DNA of 64,000 nucleotides from Sphingomonas sp. JUb134 (GCF_004341505.2 NZ_SLYP02000001.1:3000501-3064500); one strand, 5' to 3'; counted from the first letter of the stretch, positions 34,725 through 44,040 are shown. The notes: a model not told the origin generated them from the sequence alone. Made by a program: numbers and translations.

Positions 34725-37066
34725 TGCAGCGCGCCCGCAGTTCGGGTGCAGCTTGCGACCGCGGCGAGCAGCGCGTCCGAATCATAGCGGTAGATGCTGG
34801 TGTCGCCGGGTCCTGCCGGATCGGGCAGGTTGCGCAGGCGGATGACCGGGGGACTGCCCGGGCGCTCGGAAACCAGGGTCGCGCGCGCAGCCGCTTCGGT
34901 CATCAGGACGACGGCGGGCGGCTCCCACGATGCGCGACCGAGCGCGACGCGATAGCCGTGCTGTTCCAGCAGCGGCCCGATAAACGCCGCCAGGGGCCCA
35001 TAGGCCGGTGCGGCGAGCAGGCAGAGCGGCCCGCCGGCCAGCCCGGATGGCGTGGCGGGTTCCAGCTGCGCAAGCAGCCAGTCTACGTCGATCAGCTCGA
35101 TGCGCTGCTTGTCGAGCACCACCGTGCCCGCAATCCGCCCTGCCGTGCCTGCGGCCTCCACCACCTCGGGCAGGTACACGAGATCCGTGGCGTGCCGCGC
35201 GGCATAGGCGAGCTCCTGTCGGCCGTTGCTGAGGCGCAGCACGGTCATCTCTGCACCATCGTCGACCGGGGCCACTGCCTCGGCCGCCAGCCACTTTCCG
35301 TCCAGCAAGAGCCGCAGGCGCCCGTCCGCGACGTGGACGGCTTCGGATCGGGCCAGCTGGATCCGGTCCACCGCCGCGAGCGGCACCACCCGGCGAGCGC
35401 CGTCGAGATCGACGAACACCAGCCCTGGCGGACCGTCCCCGTTCGCTGCCGCTTCCTCGGGAGGCTTGTCTTCCAGGCTTTCGCTCGGCGGCGGGGGAAA
35501 TCGGACGCCGGCTGCGCTGGCGATCCCGGCGCAATCGAGCAACAGCATCGGCTTGCCGCTGTCCGGCAACGTCGTTCCGGCGTAGATGCCCGTGGCCATC
35601 ACCGGCGGGGACGCGGGCTTCACGACCAGTTCCTGGTGGTCGAGCACCGCGTCGACGGCAAGGGCAAAGCAGCCATTCGGCGCGTTGACCACGATCAGCG
35701 TCTGCGGCTCTGTACGCGGGGCGGCCAGCTCCAGCAGCGTGGCCAGGTCCACCACCGGTATCCGGCGTGTTCGCACCTCCACAAGCTCGGTCCCGTCCTC
35801 CTCCCGGATACGCGCGCGCGGACCGGCAACGATCTCCTCCACGACTTGGCGCGGAAGGGCGAAGCGCTGCTCGCCGACTGCCACCAGGACCGCGGGGATG
35901 ATCGACAGCATCAACGGCGCCTGGATCTGGATCCGCAGGCCTTCGCCTGGCCGGTTCTCGAGTTCGATCCGGCCGCCGATCTGCTCGACTGCCGACCGTA
36001 CCACGTCCATGCCGACGCCCCGCCCGGAGATCGGCGTCGCCGCGTCCCGCACGGACAGACCGGGTTCGAAGATCAATTCGGCACCTGCGGCCGGATCGAG
36101 CGCGCGGAGCTCCGCTTCGCGGCGGCTGCCGGAGGCGGCAAGCTTTTCGATCAGGCGGTCGACGTCGATCCCGCGTCCGTCGTCGATGACCTCCAGCACG
36201 ATCTGGTTGCCGGCCTGGCGAGCGGCGATCGTCAACTGCCCCGCCTCGGGCTTGCCGGCGCCATGCCGCTCGGCTGCGCTCTCGATGCCGTGGTCGATCG
36301 CGTTGCGGACCATGTGCACCAGCGGATCGCGCATGACCTCGACCATGTCGCGATCGATCTCGATGTCGCTTCCCTCCAGCTTCAGCGACACCGTCTTGCC
36401 GAGCTCTGCCGCGGTATCGCGGACCAGGCGGGGAACCGCTGCGAACAGCGTCTCGATCTTCTGCATGCGGGTGCGCGTCACCGCATCGCGCATCTCGGCG
36501 ATGGAAAGCGACAGCCGCGCCAGCGCCGCCTCGACGCCAGGATCGACGCTTCCCCGCCGCAGCAGACGTGCCAGTTCGTTGCGGGCGAGCACCATGTCGG
36601 ACATGCCGGCCATCATCCGGTCGAGCAGGCCCACCCCCAGCCGCACGCTGCGGGCGCCGGTGCGCGGCACGGCCGCAGGAAGCGGCGCGACGTCGGGGCC
36701 GCCCGGCCCCAGCGCGGCGATCAGCGCCGCCTCATCGTCTTCCGGCACGGCAGCGCCCCCATCGAGCGCTTCGACGAGCGCCCCGATGCGATCGACCACC
36801 GCCAGCACGGCGTTGACCAGTGCACGATCCGGCGCGCGCGTACCCGCCCGCACGTCCGCCAGCACGTCCTCGGCAGCGTGGCTCAGCCGCAGAAGCCGCG
36901 GCAGCCCCAGGAAGCCGCAGCTCCCCTTTACGGTGTGGACGAAGCGGAAAATGGCATCGAGCCGTGCGCGGTCGCCCGGCGATGCCTCCCAAGCCACGAT
37001 TTCGCCGGACAACGCCTCCAGCGTCTCGCGCGTCTCTGCGATGAACTCCCGGAGAAGATCGTCCAT
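34721..37066 (-). CDS. cheA: Histidine kinase CheA with extra CheW-like and degenerate receiver-like domains
   Basis: 781 residues. Hpt domain with phosphoacceptor His in FVHTVKGSCGFLG (about residue 40). P2 is absent. A dimerisation helix pair (about 160-215) is followed by the kinase core with HMVRNAIDHGIE, DDGRGID and GRGVGMDVV. Two CheW-like segments follow (about 400-520 and 560-690), then a C-terminal 90-residue stretch that resembles a receiver but lacks the usual acidic pair. ATG at 37066 (MDDLLREF) is chosen; ATG at 37093 is possible. Confidence 0.9.
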   Translation of the reverse strand: MDDLLREFIAETRETLEALSGEIVAWEASPGDRARLDAIFRFVHTVKGSCGFLGLPRLLRLSHAAEDVLADVRAGTRAPDRALVNAVLAVVDRIGALVEALDGGAAVPEDDEAALIAALGPGGPDVAPLPAAVPRTGARSVRLGVGLLDRMMAGMSDMVLARNELARLLRRGSVDPGVEAALARLSLSIAEMRDAVTRTRMQKIETLFAAVPRLVRDTAAELGKTVSLKLEGSDIEIDRDMVEVMRDPLVHMVRNAIDHGIESAAERHGAGKPEAGQLTIAARQAGNQIVLEVIDDGRGIDVDRLIEKLAASGSRREAELRALDPAAGAELIFEPGLSVRDAATPISGRGVGMDVVRSAVEQIGGRIELENRPGEGLRIQIQAPLMLSIIPAVLVAVGEQRFALPRQVVEEIVAGPRARIREEDGTELVEVRTRRIPVVDLATLLELAAPRTEPQTLIVVNAPNGCFALAVDAVLDHQELVVKPASPPVMATGIYAGTTLPDSGKPMLLLDCAGIASAAGVRFPPPPSESLEDKPPEEAAANGDGPPGLVFVDLDGARRVVPLAAVDRIQLARSEAVHVADGRLRLLLDGKWLAAEAVAPVDDGAEMTVLRLSNGRQELAYAARHATDLVYLPEVVEAAGTAGRIAGTVVLDKQRIELIDVDWLLAQLEPATPSGLAGGPLCLLAAPAYGPLAAFIGPLLEQHGYRVALGRASWEPPAVVLMTEAAARATLVSERPGSPPVIRLRNLPDPAGPGDTSIYRYDSDALLAAVASCTRTAGALQ

Positions 37067-37117
37067 AAAGTCCCTGTTTCCCCGGATAGACATGCCTGCC
37101 CCCGGGTTAAGAGGGGG

Positions 37118-37756
37118 TTAGCTCCGCGGGAAGGAGGCGCCGAACAGCAGCACGTCCGCCTCCGGAGGCGAGACCTGGAGCGTGCCGCCGCTCTGCTTCA
37201 CCAGCGCGTGGGCCAGGAAGGCCGCCGCCGCGCGCGGCGCCAACAGGTCCCCCTCCCCCGACAGCGCGTCGCGCAGTTCGGGGTCCAGCACGATCCGCGG
37301 CCCATCCGCACGCACGACGATCTCGACGCCACTCGCGTTCGTCTCGGCGCCGATGTCGAGCTGGCCGCCGCGGACCAGTGCGTCGCCGCCGATCAGCGCC
37401 AGGTTCAGCAGCGCCTTGATCGCGGGCTTGGGGAGCGTCGGCTCGGCGACCATCCACCCGAGCTTCACCCGGTGGTTCTCCGAGAAAAGCCCCTCGATCG
37501 CCGCGCGTGCCTCACGCGTGTCGACCACGTCGCCGAAGCCGCCGGCGGCGCCAAAGGCCAGGCGGAAGAACTTCAGCTTGTTGGCGGAAGCGCGCGCGCT
37601 CTCTGCCAGCAGTTCCAGGCAGCGCGCCCGCATCGCCGGGTCCTGCTCGTCGGCCAGCAACTCAAGCCCGTTGTTGAGCGCGCCGACCGGGCTGAGAAGA
37701 TCGTGGCACAGCCGGGAGCACAAGAGGCTCGCGAAGTCGGTGGCGCTGATCTGCAT
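37118..37756 (-). CDS. chpT: Histidine phosphotransferase ChpT
   Basis: 212 residues. A pseudo-histidine-kinase fold: a helical hairpin with the phosphorylated His in LCHDLLSPVGALNNGLELL, then an ATPase-like domain without the usual ATP motifs. In Caulobacter it passes phosphate from CckA to CtrA and CpdR. It precedes cheA on the minus strand, so the chemotaxis-like genes may be tied to cell-cycle control, or merely adjacent. ATG at 37756. Confidence 0.88.
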   Translation of the reverse strand: MQISATDFASLLCSRLCHDLLSPVGALNNGLELLADEQDPAMRARCLELLAESARASANKLKFFRLAFGAAGGFGDVVDTREARAAIEGLFSENHRVKLGWMVAEPTLPKPAIKALLNLALIGGDALVRGGQLDIGAETNASGVEIVVRADGPRIVLDPELRDALSGEGDLLAPRAAAAFLAHALVKQSGGTLQVSPPEADVLLFGASFPRS

Positions 37757-37822
37757 GGCGGAAATCCGATCGAAATGGGTGTTCGGCGCACCTTCTGACG
37801 CTGCCGGACGGTCTCCGCAACC

Positions 37823-38236
37823 TCAGCCGACAAAGCGTAGCGGGACCGGGACGAACCGCCCGGCGACGGGTCCTTCCGCCACCGCGCGCCAGCAGCCGAG
37901 CGTCTCGGCATTGGCGATGATCCACAAGGCGCCGTCGGCGTACGACGCGGCCGCATCGGCGCTGGAAGGACGCACCGGCCCCCTGGGATGCGAGTGATAG
38001 TGGCCCAGCACCGCAGGCCCGCCTCCGCGCGCGGCGCGGTGGGCCGTGAGCAGCGCGGACGGATCGATCTCGAAGGTGGTCGTCGGGTCCGCGGCGACAT
38101 TGGCGGCCGGCATCAGCGCCGTGACCCGGCCGGGCTCGCCCAGAAGCAGCCCGCACACCTCCCGGTCGGGCGAAGCCGCCGCGGCATCGCGGATCGCCTG
38201 CGCGATCCCGGTTGCAATCTCCAGCGTCATTCCCAT
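37823..38236 (-). CDS. JAMM/MPN (M67-family) metalloprotease
   Basis: 137 residues. The JAMM motif is complete: an acidic residue in REVCGLLLGE and then HYHSHPRGPVRPSSAD (HxH...S..D). Bacterial members often cut the C-terminal tails of ubiquitin-like sulfur carriers or act alone in cysteine metabolism. Start may be 38236 or 38230. Only 11 bases separate it from the divergent pseudouridine synthase. Confidence 0.88.
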   Translation of the reverse strand: MGMTLEIATGIAQAIRDAAAASPDREVCGLLLGEPGRVTALMPAANVAADPTTTFEIDPSALLTAHRAARGGGPAVLGHYHSHPRGPVRPSSADAAASYADGALWIIANAETLGCWRAVAEGPVAGRFVPVPLRFVG

Positions 38237-38247
38237 CTAGCTAGAAC

Positions 38248-39198
38248 ATGATCCGGGGGGATTCCATCATTGCGGCGCAGGTCGCCGAGGCAGCCGACGG
38301 GTGGCGTCTGGACCGTGCACTCGCGCACGCGCTGCCGGACCTGTCGCGTGAGCGGCTGAAGGCGCTGATGACGTCCGGCAAGGTGCTGGCGAGCGACGGC
38401 ACCGCTGCCTCCGATCCCTCGCGCAAGGCGCGCGCCGGCGACCGGTTCGATATCCACGTCCCCGCGCCCGAGCCGGCGGACAATGTGGCGCAGGACATCG
38501 CGCTCACCGTCGTGTTCGAGGACGAGCATCTGATCGTCGTCGACAAGCCCGCCGGGCTGGTCGTCCATCCGGCCGCGGGCAATCCGGACGGAACCCTGGT
38601 CAATGCGCTGCTCCACCATTGCGCCGGGCAGCTGTCCGGCATCGGCGGCGTCGCGCGGCCCGGCATCGTCCACCGTATCGACAAGGACACCTCGGGGCTC
38701 CTGGTCGCGGCCAAGCACGACCAAGCGCACGAGGGACTGGCACGCCAGTTCAAGGCGCACTCGATCGATCGTCGCTACCAGGCGATCGTGTCCGGGCGCC
38801 CGAAGACCGGCAGCGGCACCATCGACGCGCCGCTCGCGCGCTCGTCCACCAATCGCAAGAAGATCGCCATTGTCCAGGGCGGCAAGCGCGCGGTGACCCA
38901 TTGGTCGCTGGTGCGTCCCCTGCGCGAGGCGGCGCTGGTGGAGTGCCGGCTGGAGACGGGACGCACCCATCAGGTGCGCGTCCACATGGCCTCGATCGGC
39001 CACCCCCTGGTAGGCGATCCGGTGTACGGCCGGGCGCGTCCGCAGCACCGCGAAGCCCTGGAAACCCTGGGTTTCCGGCGTCAGGCACTGCACGCGGCAC
39101 ATCTAGGGTTCATCCACCCTGTACTAAGGCACGCTTTAGCGTTCCATAGCGAAGTTCCGGCAGACATGCAGGAACTGTTGCACCATCTTCACGTATAA
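38248..39198 (+). CDS. RluD-family 23S rRNA pseudouridine synthase
   Basis: 316 residues. An S4 RNA-binding domain (WRLDRALAHALPDLSRERLKALMTSGKV) leads the RluA-family catalytic domain with the active Asp in HRIDKDTSGLLVAAK. ETGRTHQVRVHMASIGHP and the GDPVYG motif follow. It isomerises uridines in rRNA (RluD modifies helix 69); the RluA/RluC/RluD choice cannot be settled by sight. ATG at 38248. Confidence 0.92.
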   Translation: MIRGDSIIAAQVAEAADGWRLDRALAHALPDLSRERLKALMTSGKVLASDGTAASDPSRKARAGDRFDIHVPAPEPADNVAQDIALTVVFEDEHLIVVDKPAGLVVHPAAGNPDGTLVNALLHHCAGQLSGIGGVARPGIVHRIDKDTSGLLVAAKHDQAHEGLARQFKAHSIDRRYQAIVSGRPKTGSGTIDAPLARSSTNRKKIAIVQGGKRAVTHWSLVRPLREAALVECRLETGRTHQVRVHMASIGHPLVGDPVYGRARPQHREALETLGFRRQALHAAHLGFIHPVLRHALAFHSEVPADMQELLHHLHV

Positions 39199-39249
39199 GC
39201 TGGCGCGCGCTTTTCGAGGAAAGCCTGCGCAAATAAGGGAGAAGCGATC

Positions 39250-40155
39250 ATGGCTAGCGGCAGCAACGTCCCCGCGACGATTCCCGCATTGGGCGGCGAA
39301 GCGAGCCTCAACCGCTACCTGTCGGAGATCCGGAAGTTTCCGATCTTGGCGCCCGAGCAGGAATATATGCTTGCCAAGCGGTTCCAGGAGCATGGCGACA
39401 CCGAGGCTGCGGCGCAGCTGGTGACCAGCCACCTGCGGCTCGTGGCCAAGATCGCGATGGGCTATCGCGGCTACGGCCTGCCCGTGTCCGAGCTCATCTC
39501 GGAGGGCAACATCGGCCTGATGCAGGGCGTGAAGAAGTTCGAGCCGGACCGGGGCTTCCGCCTCGCGACTTATGCGATGTGGTGGATTCGCGCCTCGATC
39601 CAGGAGTTCATCCTGCGCTCGTGGAGCCTCGTGAAGATGGGCACCACCGCGGCGCAGAAGAAGCTGTTCTTCAACCTGCGGCGCATGAAGTCCAAGCTCG
39701 ATGCGTTCGAGGACGGCGACCTCAGCCCCGAGCATCTCGCCAAGATCGCGACCGATCTGGGCGTGACGGAGGAAGAGGTCACCTCCATGAACCGCCGCAT
39801 GGCGATGGGCGGCGACACGTCGCTCAACGTCCCCATGCGCGAGGATGGCGAGAGCCAGTGGCAGGATTGGCTGGCCGATGAGGGCCCGCTGCAGGACGAG
39901 CGCGTTGCCGATGCGCAGGAAGCCGATGTCCGCCACGGCATGCTGGTCGAGGCGATGGACGACCTCAACGACCGCGAGAAGCACATCCTGACCGAGCGGC
40001 GCCTGACGGACGACCCCAAGACGCTGGAGGAACTCTCCCAGGTCTATGGCGTCAGCCGCGAGCGTGTCCGCCAGATCGAGGTGCGCGCGTTCGAGAAACT
40101 GCAAAAGGCGATGATGCGCCTGGCCGGCGACAAGCGCCTGCTCGCCACCGCCTGA
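39250..40155 (+). CDS. rpoH: RNA polymerase sigma-32 (heat shock)
   Basis: 301 residues. Region 2: LVTSHLRLVAKIAMGYRGYGLP and GNIGLMQGVKKFEPDRGFRLATYAMWWIRASIQEF. The RpoH box is QKKLFFNLRR (about residue 135). Region 4 ends with GVSRERVRQIEVRAFEKLQ. It recognises heat-shock promoters. ATG at 39250 has GGGAG upstream. The 50-base gap to the upstream gene carries no promoter that I can place with proper spacing. Confidence 0.97.
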   Translation: MASGSNVPATIPALGGEASLNRYLSEIRKFPILAPEQEYMLAKRFQEHGDTEAAAQLVTSHLRLVAKIAMGYRGYGLPVSELISEGNIGLMQGVKKFEPDRGFRLATYAMWWIRASIQEFILRSWSLVKMGTTAAQKKLFFNLRRMKSKLDAFEDGDLSPEHLAKIATDLGVTEEEVTSMNRRMAMGGDTSLNVPMREDGESQWQDWLADEGPLQDERVADAQEADVRHGMLVEAMDDLNDREKHILTERRLTDDPKTLEELSQVYGVSRERVRQIEVRAFEKLQKAMMRLAGDKRLLATA

Positions 40156-40247
40156 TCTTCCGGGGCGCGCCATCGGGTGCGTCCCGGCCCGCACCTAGGG
40201 GCGTACGGGCGGTTCCAATCCGTCACGCTTCGCTATAGCGGTCGGCC

Positions 40248-40952
40248 ATGGTCGCCGCAGTCCGAACCCGATCGCCCGTCCGCCGCCTGCTCGGGTGGCT
40301 CGTCAAGCTCGCGCTGGGCTTCGTGGCTCTCTCCGTGGCCATGACAGTGGTCTACCGCTTCGTGCCCGTTCCCATCACCTGGACGATGCTGGGCGACGTC
40401 TTCACGGGGCATGGGGTCACCAAGTCCTGGCGCTCGCTTTCCCGCATCGATCCGGACATGGCGCGCGCGGTCATCGCGGGCGAAGATTCCGGCTTCTGCT
40501 CGCACAGCGGCTTCGACTTCGACGCCATTGCCGACGCCGCCAAGCGCAACGCGCGCGGCGGGCGCATCCGCGGCGGCTCCACGATCAGCCAGCAGACGGC
40601 GAAGAACGTGTTCCTGTGGCAGGGCGGAGGTTATGTCCGCAAGGCTCTGGAAGCGTGGTTCACGCTGCTGATCGAGAACATCTGGGGCAAGCGGCGGATC
40701 ATGGAGGTGTACCTCAACGTCGCCGAAACCGGCATCGGCACCTATGGTGTCGAGGCGGGCGCGCGCCGCTACTTCAAGCATGGCGCCGATACGCTTTCAC
40801 CGTCGGAGGCGGCACGGATCGCCGCGGTGCTGCCATTGCCCAAGAAGCGGGCTGCGATCGCGCCGCACGGCTTCACGCGCCGGCACGGCAACACCATCGC
40901 CGCTCGGGTGGGCGTAGTGCGCCGGCAGGAACTGGACGCCTGCCTCCGCTGA
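40248..40952 (+). CDS. mtgA: Monofunctional peptidoglycan glycosyltransferase MtgA
   Basis: 234 residues. One membrane anchor (about 15-40), then a GT51 domain with the catalytic Glu in IAGEDSGFCSHSGFD and the motifs GGSTISQQTAKN and KRRIMEVYLNVAETG. It polymerises lipid II into glycan strands at the outer face of the inner membrane. ATG at 40248. Convergent with a small membrane protein gene 20 bases away. Confidence 0.95.
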   Translation: MVAAVRTRSPVRRLLGWLVKLALGFVALSVAMTVVYRFVPVPITWTMLGDVFTGHGVTKSWRSLSRIDPDMARAVIAGEDSGFCSHSGFDFDAIADAAKRNARGGRIRGGSTISQQTAKNVFLWQGGGYVRKALEAWFTLLIENIWGKRRIMEVYLNVAETGIGTYGVEAGARRYFKHGADTLSPSEAARIAAVLPLPKKRAAIAPHGFTRRHGNTIAARVGVVRRQELDACLR

Positions 40953-40972
40953 GATCAGGCGCCCGTCCGAAC

Positions 40973-41245
40973 TTACTTGGTCTCGCCGTCCGCGGCGTCG
41001 CTCACCGCGCTGCCGGCCTTGTCGGCGGCATCGCCGACGCTCTTGGCCGCGCCCGCGATCGCCTCGGTCTGGATCGTGTCGTTGTTGCTGGCGCGCAGCA
41101 GGAAATAGCCGCCGATCAGCACTGCGATCAGCAGCACGATGGCGAGAAGCGCAGTGCCGCCGCCGCCGCTGCGGCGTTCCACGACCGTGGTGTGCGGTGC
41201 AGCGCCCGTGGTGGTGGTAGTCGTATCCACGCGATCGTCGGACAT
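40973..41245 (-). CDS. Small single-pass membrane protein of unknown function
   Basis: 90 residues. A Thr-rich N-terminus (DDRVDTTTTTTGAAPHTT), one membrane helix (ALLAIVLLIAVLIGGYFLL), and an Ala/Asp-rich helical tail (AAKSVGDAADKAGSAVSDAADGE) that looks like a short periplasmic amphipathic helix. ATG at 41245 follows AAGGGAG. Family not recognised. Confidence 0.7.
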   Translation of the reverse strand: MSDDRVDTTTTTTGAAPHTTVVERRSGGGGTALLAIVLLIAVLIGGYFLLRASNNDTIQTEAIAGAAKSVGDAADKAGSAVSDAADGETK

Positions 41246-41330
41246 GGCATTCACTCCCTTCCGTTTCGAATGCGGATCAACTCCGCCTTCGAAACGAAAG
41301 TTCCCGATCGGCCGACGATGACCCGCCCCA

Positions 41331-41654
41331 TCAGAACGGCAGCTTGAAGCCCGGCGGGAGCGGCAGGCCGCTGGTGAGCTTGGACATTTCGCCCTGGCTG
41401 GCGGCGTCCGCCTTGGCGCGCGCATCGTTGAGCGCCGCTGCGATCAGGTCTTCCAGCATCTGCTTTTCGCTAGGCTGAAGCAGCGAGTCATCGATGTCGA
41501 CGCCGAGGATCCGGCCCTTTGCCGACGCGCGGATCTTCACCAGCCCGCCGCCGGACTGGCCCTCGACCTCGATCGTGTCGAGGCTGGCCTGCGCCTTTTC
41601 GAGTTCGGCCTGCACGTTCTGCGCCATGGCCATGATGTCGTTGAGGTCCTTCAT
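41331..41654 (-). CDS. ebfC: YbaB/EbfC nucleoid-associated protein
   Basis: 107 residues, the usual length. The core is LNDIMAMAQNVQAELEKAQASLDTIEVEGQ then GGGLVKIRASAKGRILGVDI and MLEDLIAAALNDARAK. A DNA-binding dimer. ATG at 41654 overlaps the dnaX stop (ATGA), the standard dnaX-ebfC pair (recR, often next, is not here). Confidence 0.95.
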   Translation of the reverse strand: MKDLNDIMAMAQNVQAELEKAQASLDTIEVEGQSGGGLVKIRASAKGRILGVDIDDSLLQPSEKQMLEDLIAAALNDARAKADAASQGEMSKLTSGLPLPPGFKLPF

Positions 41655-43333
41655 CGAGCGATGCTCCCGTCCTTGCGTTTCCAGTGATCGAGTTCGGCGC
41701 CCGGAAAGGCCGCCATGGCCGCCACTACCAGCGGCGACGCCAGTATCTCCGCGCGCTCCGCCTCGGCCTGTGCCGCCAGCGTTTCGCGCAGCGTCGGGTT
41801 CCCCGCCCCCTCGCCGATCAGGATGCTCCACGTCTGGCCGGTGATCTCCCGAAGCGCCAGGCCCAGGTCACGGGTGAAGTCGGTCGGCAGCGGCCGCGCG
41901 CCCGACATTTCGAGCTCCGGCGGCTCCAGGCGGATCGGGCGGACATGGTTGCGGACCTGCACCTGCAGGGTGTGGCGGCCGTGCTTTTCCAGCAGGTCGG
42001 CGATCGCCTCGACGCTGTCGGGCAGCGCCGGCGTTGTCGGCTCCGGCTCGGCGACGGCGACCGGCGCCGGGGCAGGCGCGGGTGCGCTGCTGCCTTGGAG
42101 CGGAACCCCGCCGGGGAGCACCGGTCCGCGCCCTTCCGCCAGCGCACGGGCAAGCTCGCCCGGGTCGGGTAGGCTCGACGCGTGGATCACACGCAGCAGC
42201 GCCATCTCGCAGGCTTCGATCGGCAGCGCCGCGCGCGCGACCTCGTCATGCCCCTTCAGCAGCAGCTGCCACAGCCGGTGGACCATGGGGAAGGACAGCG
42301 ACTCCGCCCAGTGGGCGAGCGCCTCGCGCTCCTCGGCCGACTGCCCGGCCGGCGCCGTCGCCCCCACCTTGGCCAGCGTCACGCCGTGCACCGTCTCCAG
42401 CAGCGTGCGAAGCACCGCCTGCGGATCGACGCCCAGGTCGTACTGGCCGCGCAGCGCCGCGAGCGCGGGCGCCGCCTCCCCCGCGAGCAACAGCCGGAAG
42501 AGTTCGCGAATCGCCCCCCGATCGGACAGGCCCAGCATCGCCCGGACGGCATCGGCGCGCACGCCCTCGCCTTCCATGCCGGCATGGGCGATCGCCTGGT
42601 CGAGGATCGATAGGCCGTCGCGTGCCGAACCTTCCGCCGCCCGCGCGATCAGCGCCAGCGCCTCGGGCTCTGCCTCGAAGCCCTCGGCCGCCACCACATG
42701 CGCGAAATGCTCGGCGAGCAGCTCGGCCGGAATCCGGCGCAGGTCGAACCGCTGACAGCGCGACAGCACCGTCACCGGCACCTTGTTCACCTCGGTCGTG
42801 GCGAACAGGAACTTCACATGGCCCGGCGGCTCCTCCAGCGTCTTGAGCAGCCCGTTGAAGGCCGCCTTCGACAGCATGTGAACTTCGTCGATGATGTAGA
42901 TCTTGTAGCGCGCCGACACCGCGGCGTAGCGCGACGCCTCGATGATCTCGCGGATGTCGTCGATGCCGGTGTGGCTGGCGGCGTCCATCTCGATCACGTC
43001 GATGTGGCGCCCCTCGGCAATCGCGCGGCATGGCTCGCACACCCCGCACGGGTCGATCGTCGGGCCACCCTGCCCGTCCGGGCCGATGCAGTTGAGCGCC
43101 TTGGCGATCAGGCGCGCGGTGGAGGTCTTGCCGACCCCGCGCACCCCGGTGAGCAGGAAGGCATGCGCCAGCCGGTCGCGCTTGATCGCGTTCCCCAGCG
43201 TGGTGACCATCGCATCCTGGCCGATCAGCTGGGAAAAGGTCTGGGGCCGGTATTTGCGTGCCAGCACGCGATAGGCGTCCGCCTTGGCGGCGGGCTGCGG
43301 CGTCTCGCCCAGGTCTAGGAAGGAATCGGACAT
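41651..43333 (-). CDS. dnaX: DNA polymerase III subunits gamma and tau
   Basis: 560 residues. AAA+ clamp-loader ATPase: GVRGVGKTSTARLIAK (Walker A), zinc site CxxCEPC (PCGVCEPC), YKIYIIDEVHMLS (Walker B), and SRCQRFDLRRI. A proline/alanine-rich hinge about residue 405-425 precedes the tau C-terminal domain. I saw no clear A-tract frameshift site, so separate gamma production is not claimed. ATG at 43333. Confidence 0.97.
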   Translation of the reverse strand: MSDSFLDLGETPQPAAKADAYRVLARKYRPQTFSQLIGQDAMVTTLGNAIKRDRLAHAFLLTGVRGVGKTSTARLIAKALNCIGPDGQGGPTIDPCGVCEPCRAIAEGRHIDVIEMDAASHTGIDDIREIIEASRYAAVSARYKIYIIDEVHMLSKAAFNGLLKTLEEPPGHVKFLFATTEVNKVPVTVLSRCQRFDLRRIPAELLAEHFAHVVAAEGFEAEPEALALIARAAEGSARDGLSILDQAIAHAGMEGEGVRADAVRAMLGLSDRGAIRELFRLLLAGEAAPALAALRGQYDLGVDPQAVLRTLLETVHGVTLAKVGATAPAGQSAEEREALAHWAESLSFPMVHRLWQLLLKGHDEVARAALPIEACEMALLRVIHASSLPDPGELARALAEGRGPVLPGGVPLQGSSAPAPAPAPVAVAEPEPTTPALPDSVEAIADLLEKHGRHTLQVQVRNHVRPIRLEPPELEMSGARPLPTDFTRDLGLALREITGQTWSILIGEGAGNPTLRETLAAQAEAERAEILASPLVVAAMAAFPGAELDHWKRKDGSIAR

Positions 43334-43431
43334 GTCGGCCGATCCTTAGCGGCTCGCGCAGCGGCTGTCGAAGCCGCCGGCTGCAAAGAGGCGGCTCGCA
43401 ACGCCTGCGAACGACGAACCAGCGATGGGTT

Positions 43432-43527
43432 GAGGTGGGAGCCGGAACGACCCGGTACGGAATCGTTGCGGCTGCTTCCTTCCGGACCTGACCGGGTTGG
43501 CGACGGCACCGTCCGCCCGACTCCCGC
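43432..43527 (-). ncRNA. ffs: Signal recognition particle RNA (4.5S, small type)
   Basis: The minus strand carries the universal tetraloop-and-bulge core GGTCCGGAAGGAAGCAGCC (43470-43488), flanked by pairing arms AACCCGGTCA and TACCGGGTCG. It binds Ffh. Ends are approximate. It lies about 100 bases upstream of dnaX on the same strand, a common location. Confidence 0.93.
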
Positions 43528-43590
43528 GCGCCATATGGACAAGGGGCGACCGCATGGCAAGCCCGGCGTCACTCCTGCGGGTGGCGGTGC

Positions 43591-44040
43591 TCAGACGCCC
43601 CGCGGCGGGTCCGTTCCGGCCACCGGCGCGGGAGGCGGCGGAAGCGACACCTCCTGCGCCATCGCAGCGACATCGGCGATGTGGCGCTGCAGCCGCTCCA
43701 CCATCCGGACGGCCGCGGGGTGGTATTCCTCCCAGCGTTCCACGGCATCTTCCGCAATCCAATGCCGCTGGAATGCGCGGAAGCTCTCGGTCAGCTCGAT
43801 GCAATCGATCTTCATCGCCCGGGCGAGCGCCGCGTTCCGGGCATTGCCGCACGCGATGACCGGATCGAAGATCTCGCGGTGGACGAACTGATGATAGGAG
43901 GTCAACAGCCGCCCCATCGCGTTCCGGCGCGTCGCCAGAAAGGCCGCGGATGGGCGCAGCTGCGGATCGTGGAGAGGCGGCTCGCCCTCTTTGAGCAGCG
44001 CCAGCATCCAGCCGTGATGATCCTGCAACCGCTGCAGCAT
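43591..44040 (-). CDS. Small hemerythrin-like helical protein of unknown function
   Basis: 149 residues, probably an all-helical bundle. Histidines spaced along helices ([52 protein letters not shown]) resemble hemerythrin-type iron ligands, but the exact HHExxH-type set is not convincing. ATG at 44040 follows GAGGGGA. Stands alone between the SRP RNA and dcd. Confidence 0.6.
   Translation of the reverse strand: MLQRLQDHHGWMLALLKEGEPPLHDPQLRPSAAFLATRRNAMGRLLTSYHQFVHREIFDPVIACGNARNAALARAMKIDCIELTESFRAFQRHWIAEDAVERWEEYHPAAVRMVERLQRHIADVAAMAQEVSLPPPPAPVAGTDPPRGV

Noticed and set aside
34724..37798. 1,024-codon open frame on the plus strand opposite cheW-cheA-chpT
   Set aside because: His/Arg/Gln-rich antisense frame with no domain; the minus-strand genes have full catalytic motifs.
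39178..39199. Promoter TTGCAC ... TATAAG before rpoH
   Set aside because: Only ten bases separate the two hexamers, too few for a sigma-70-type promoter.
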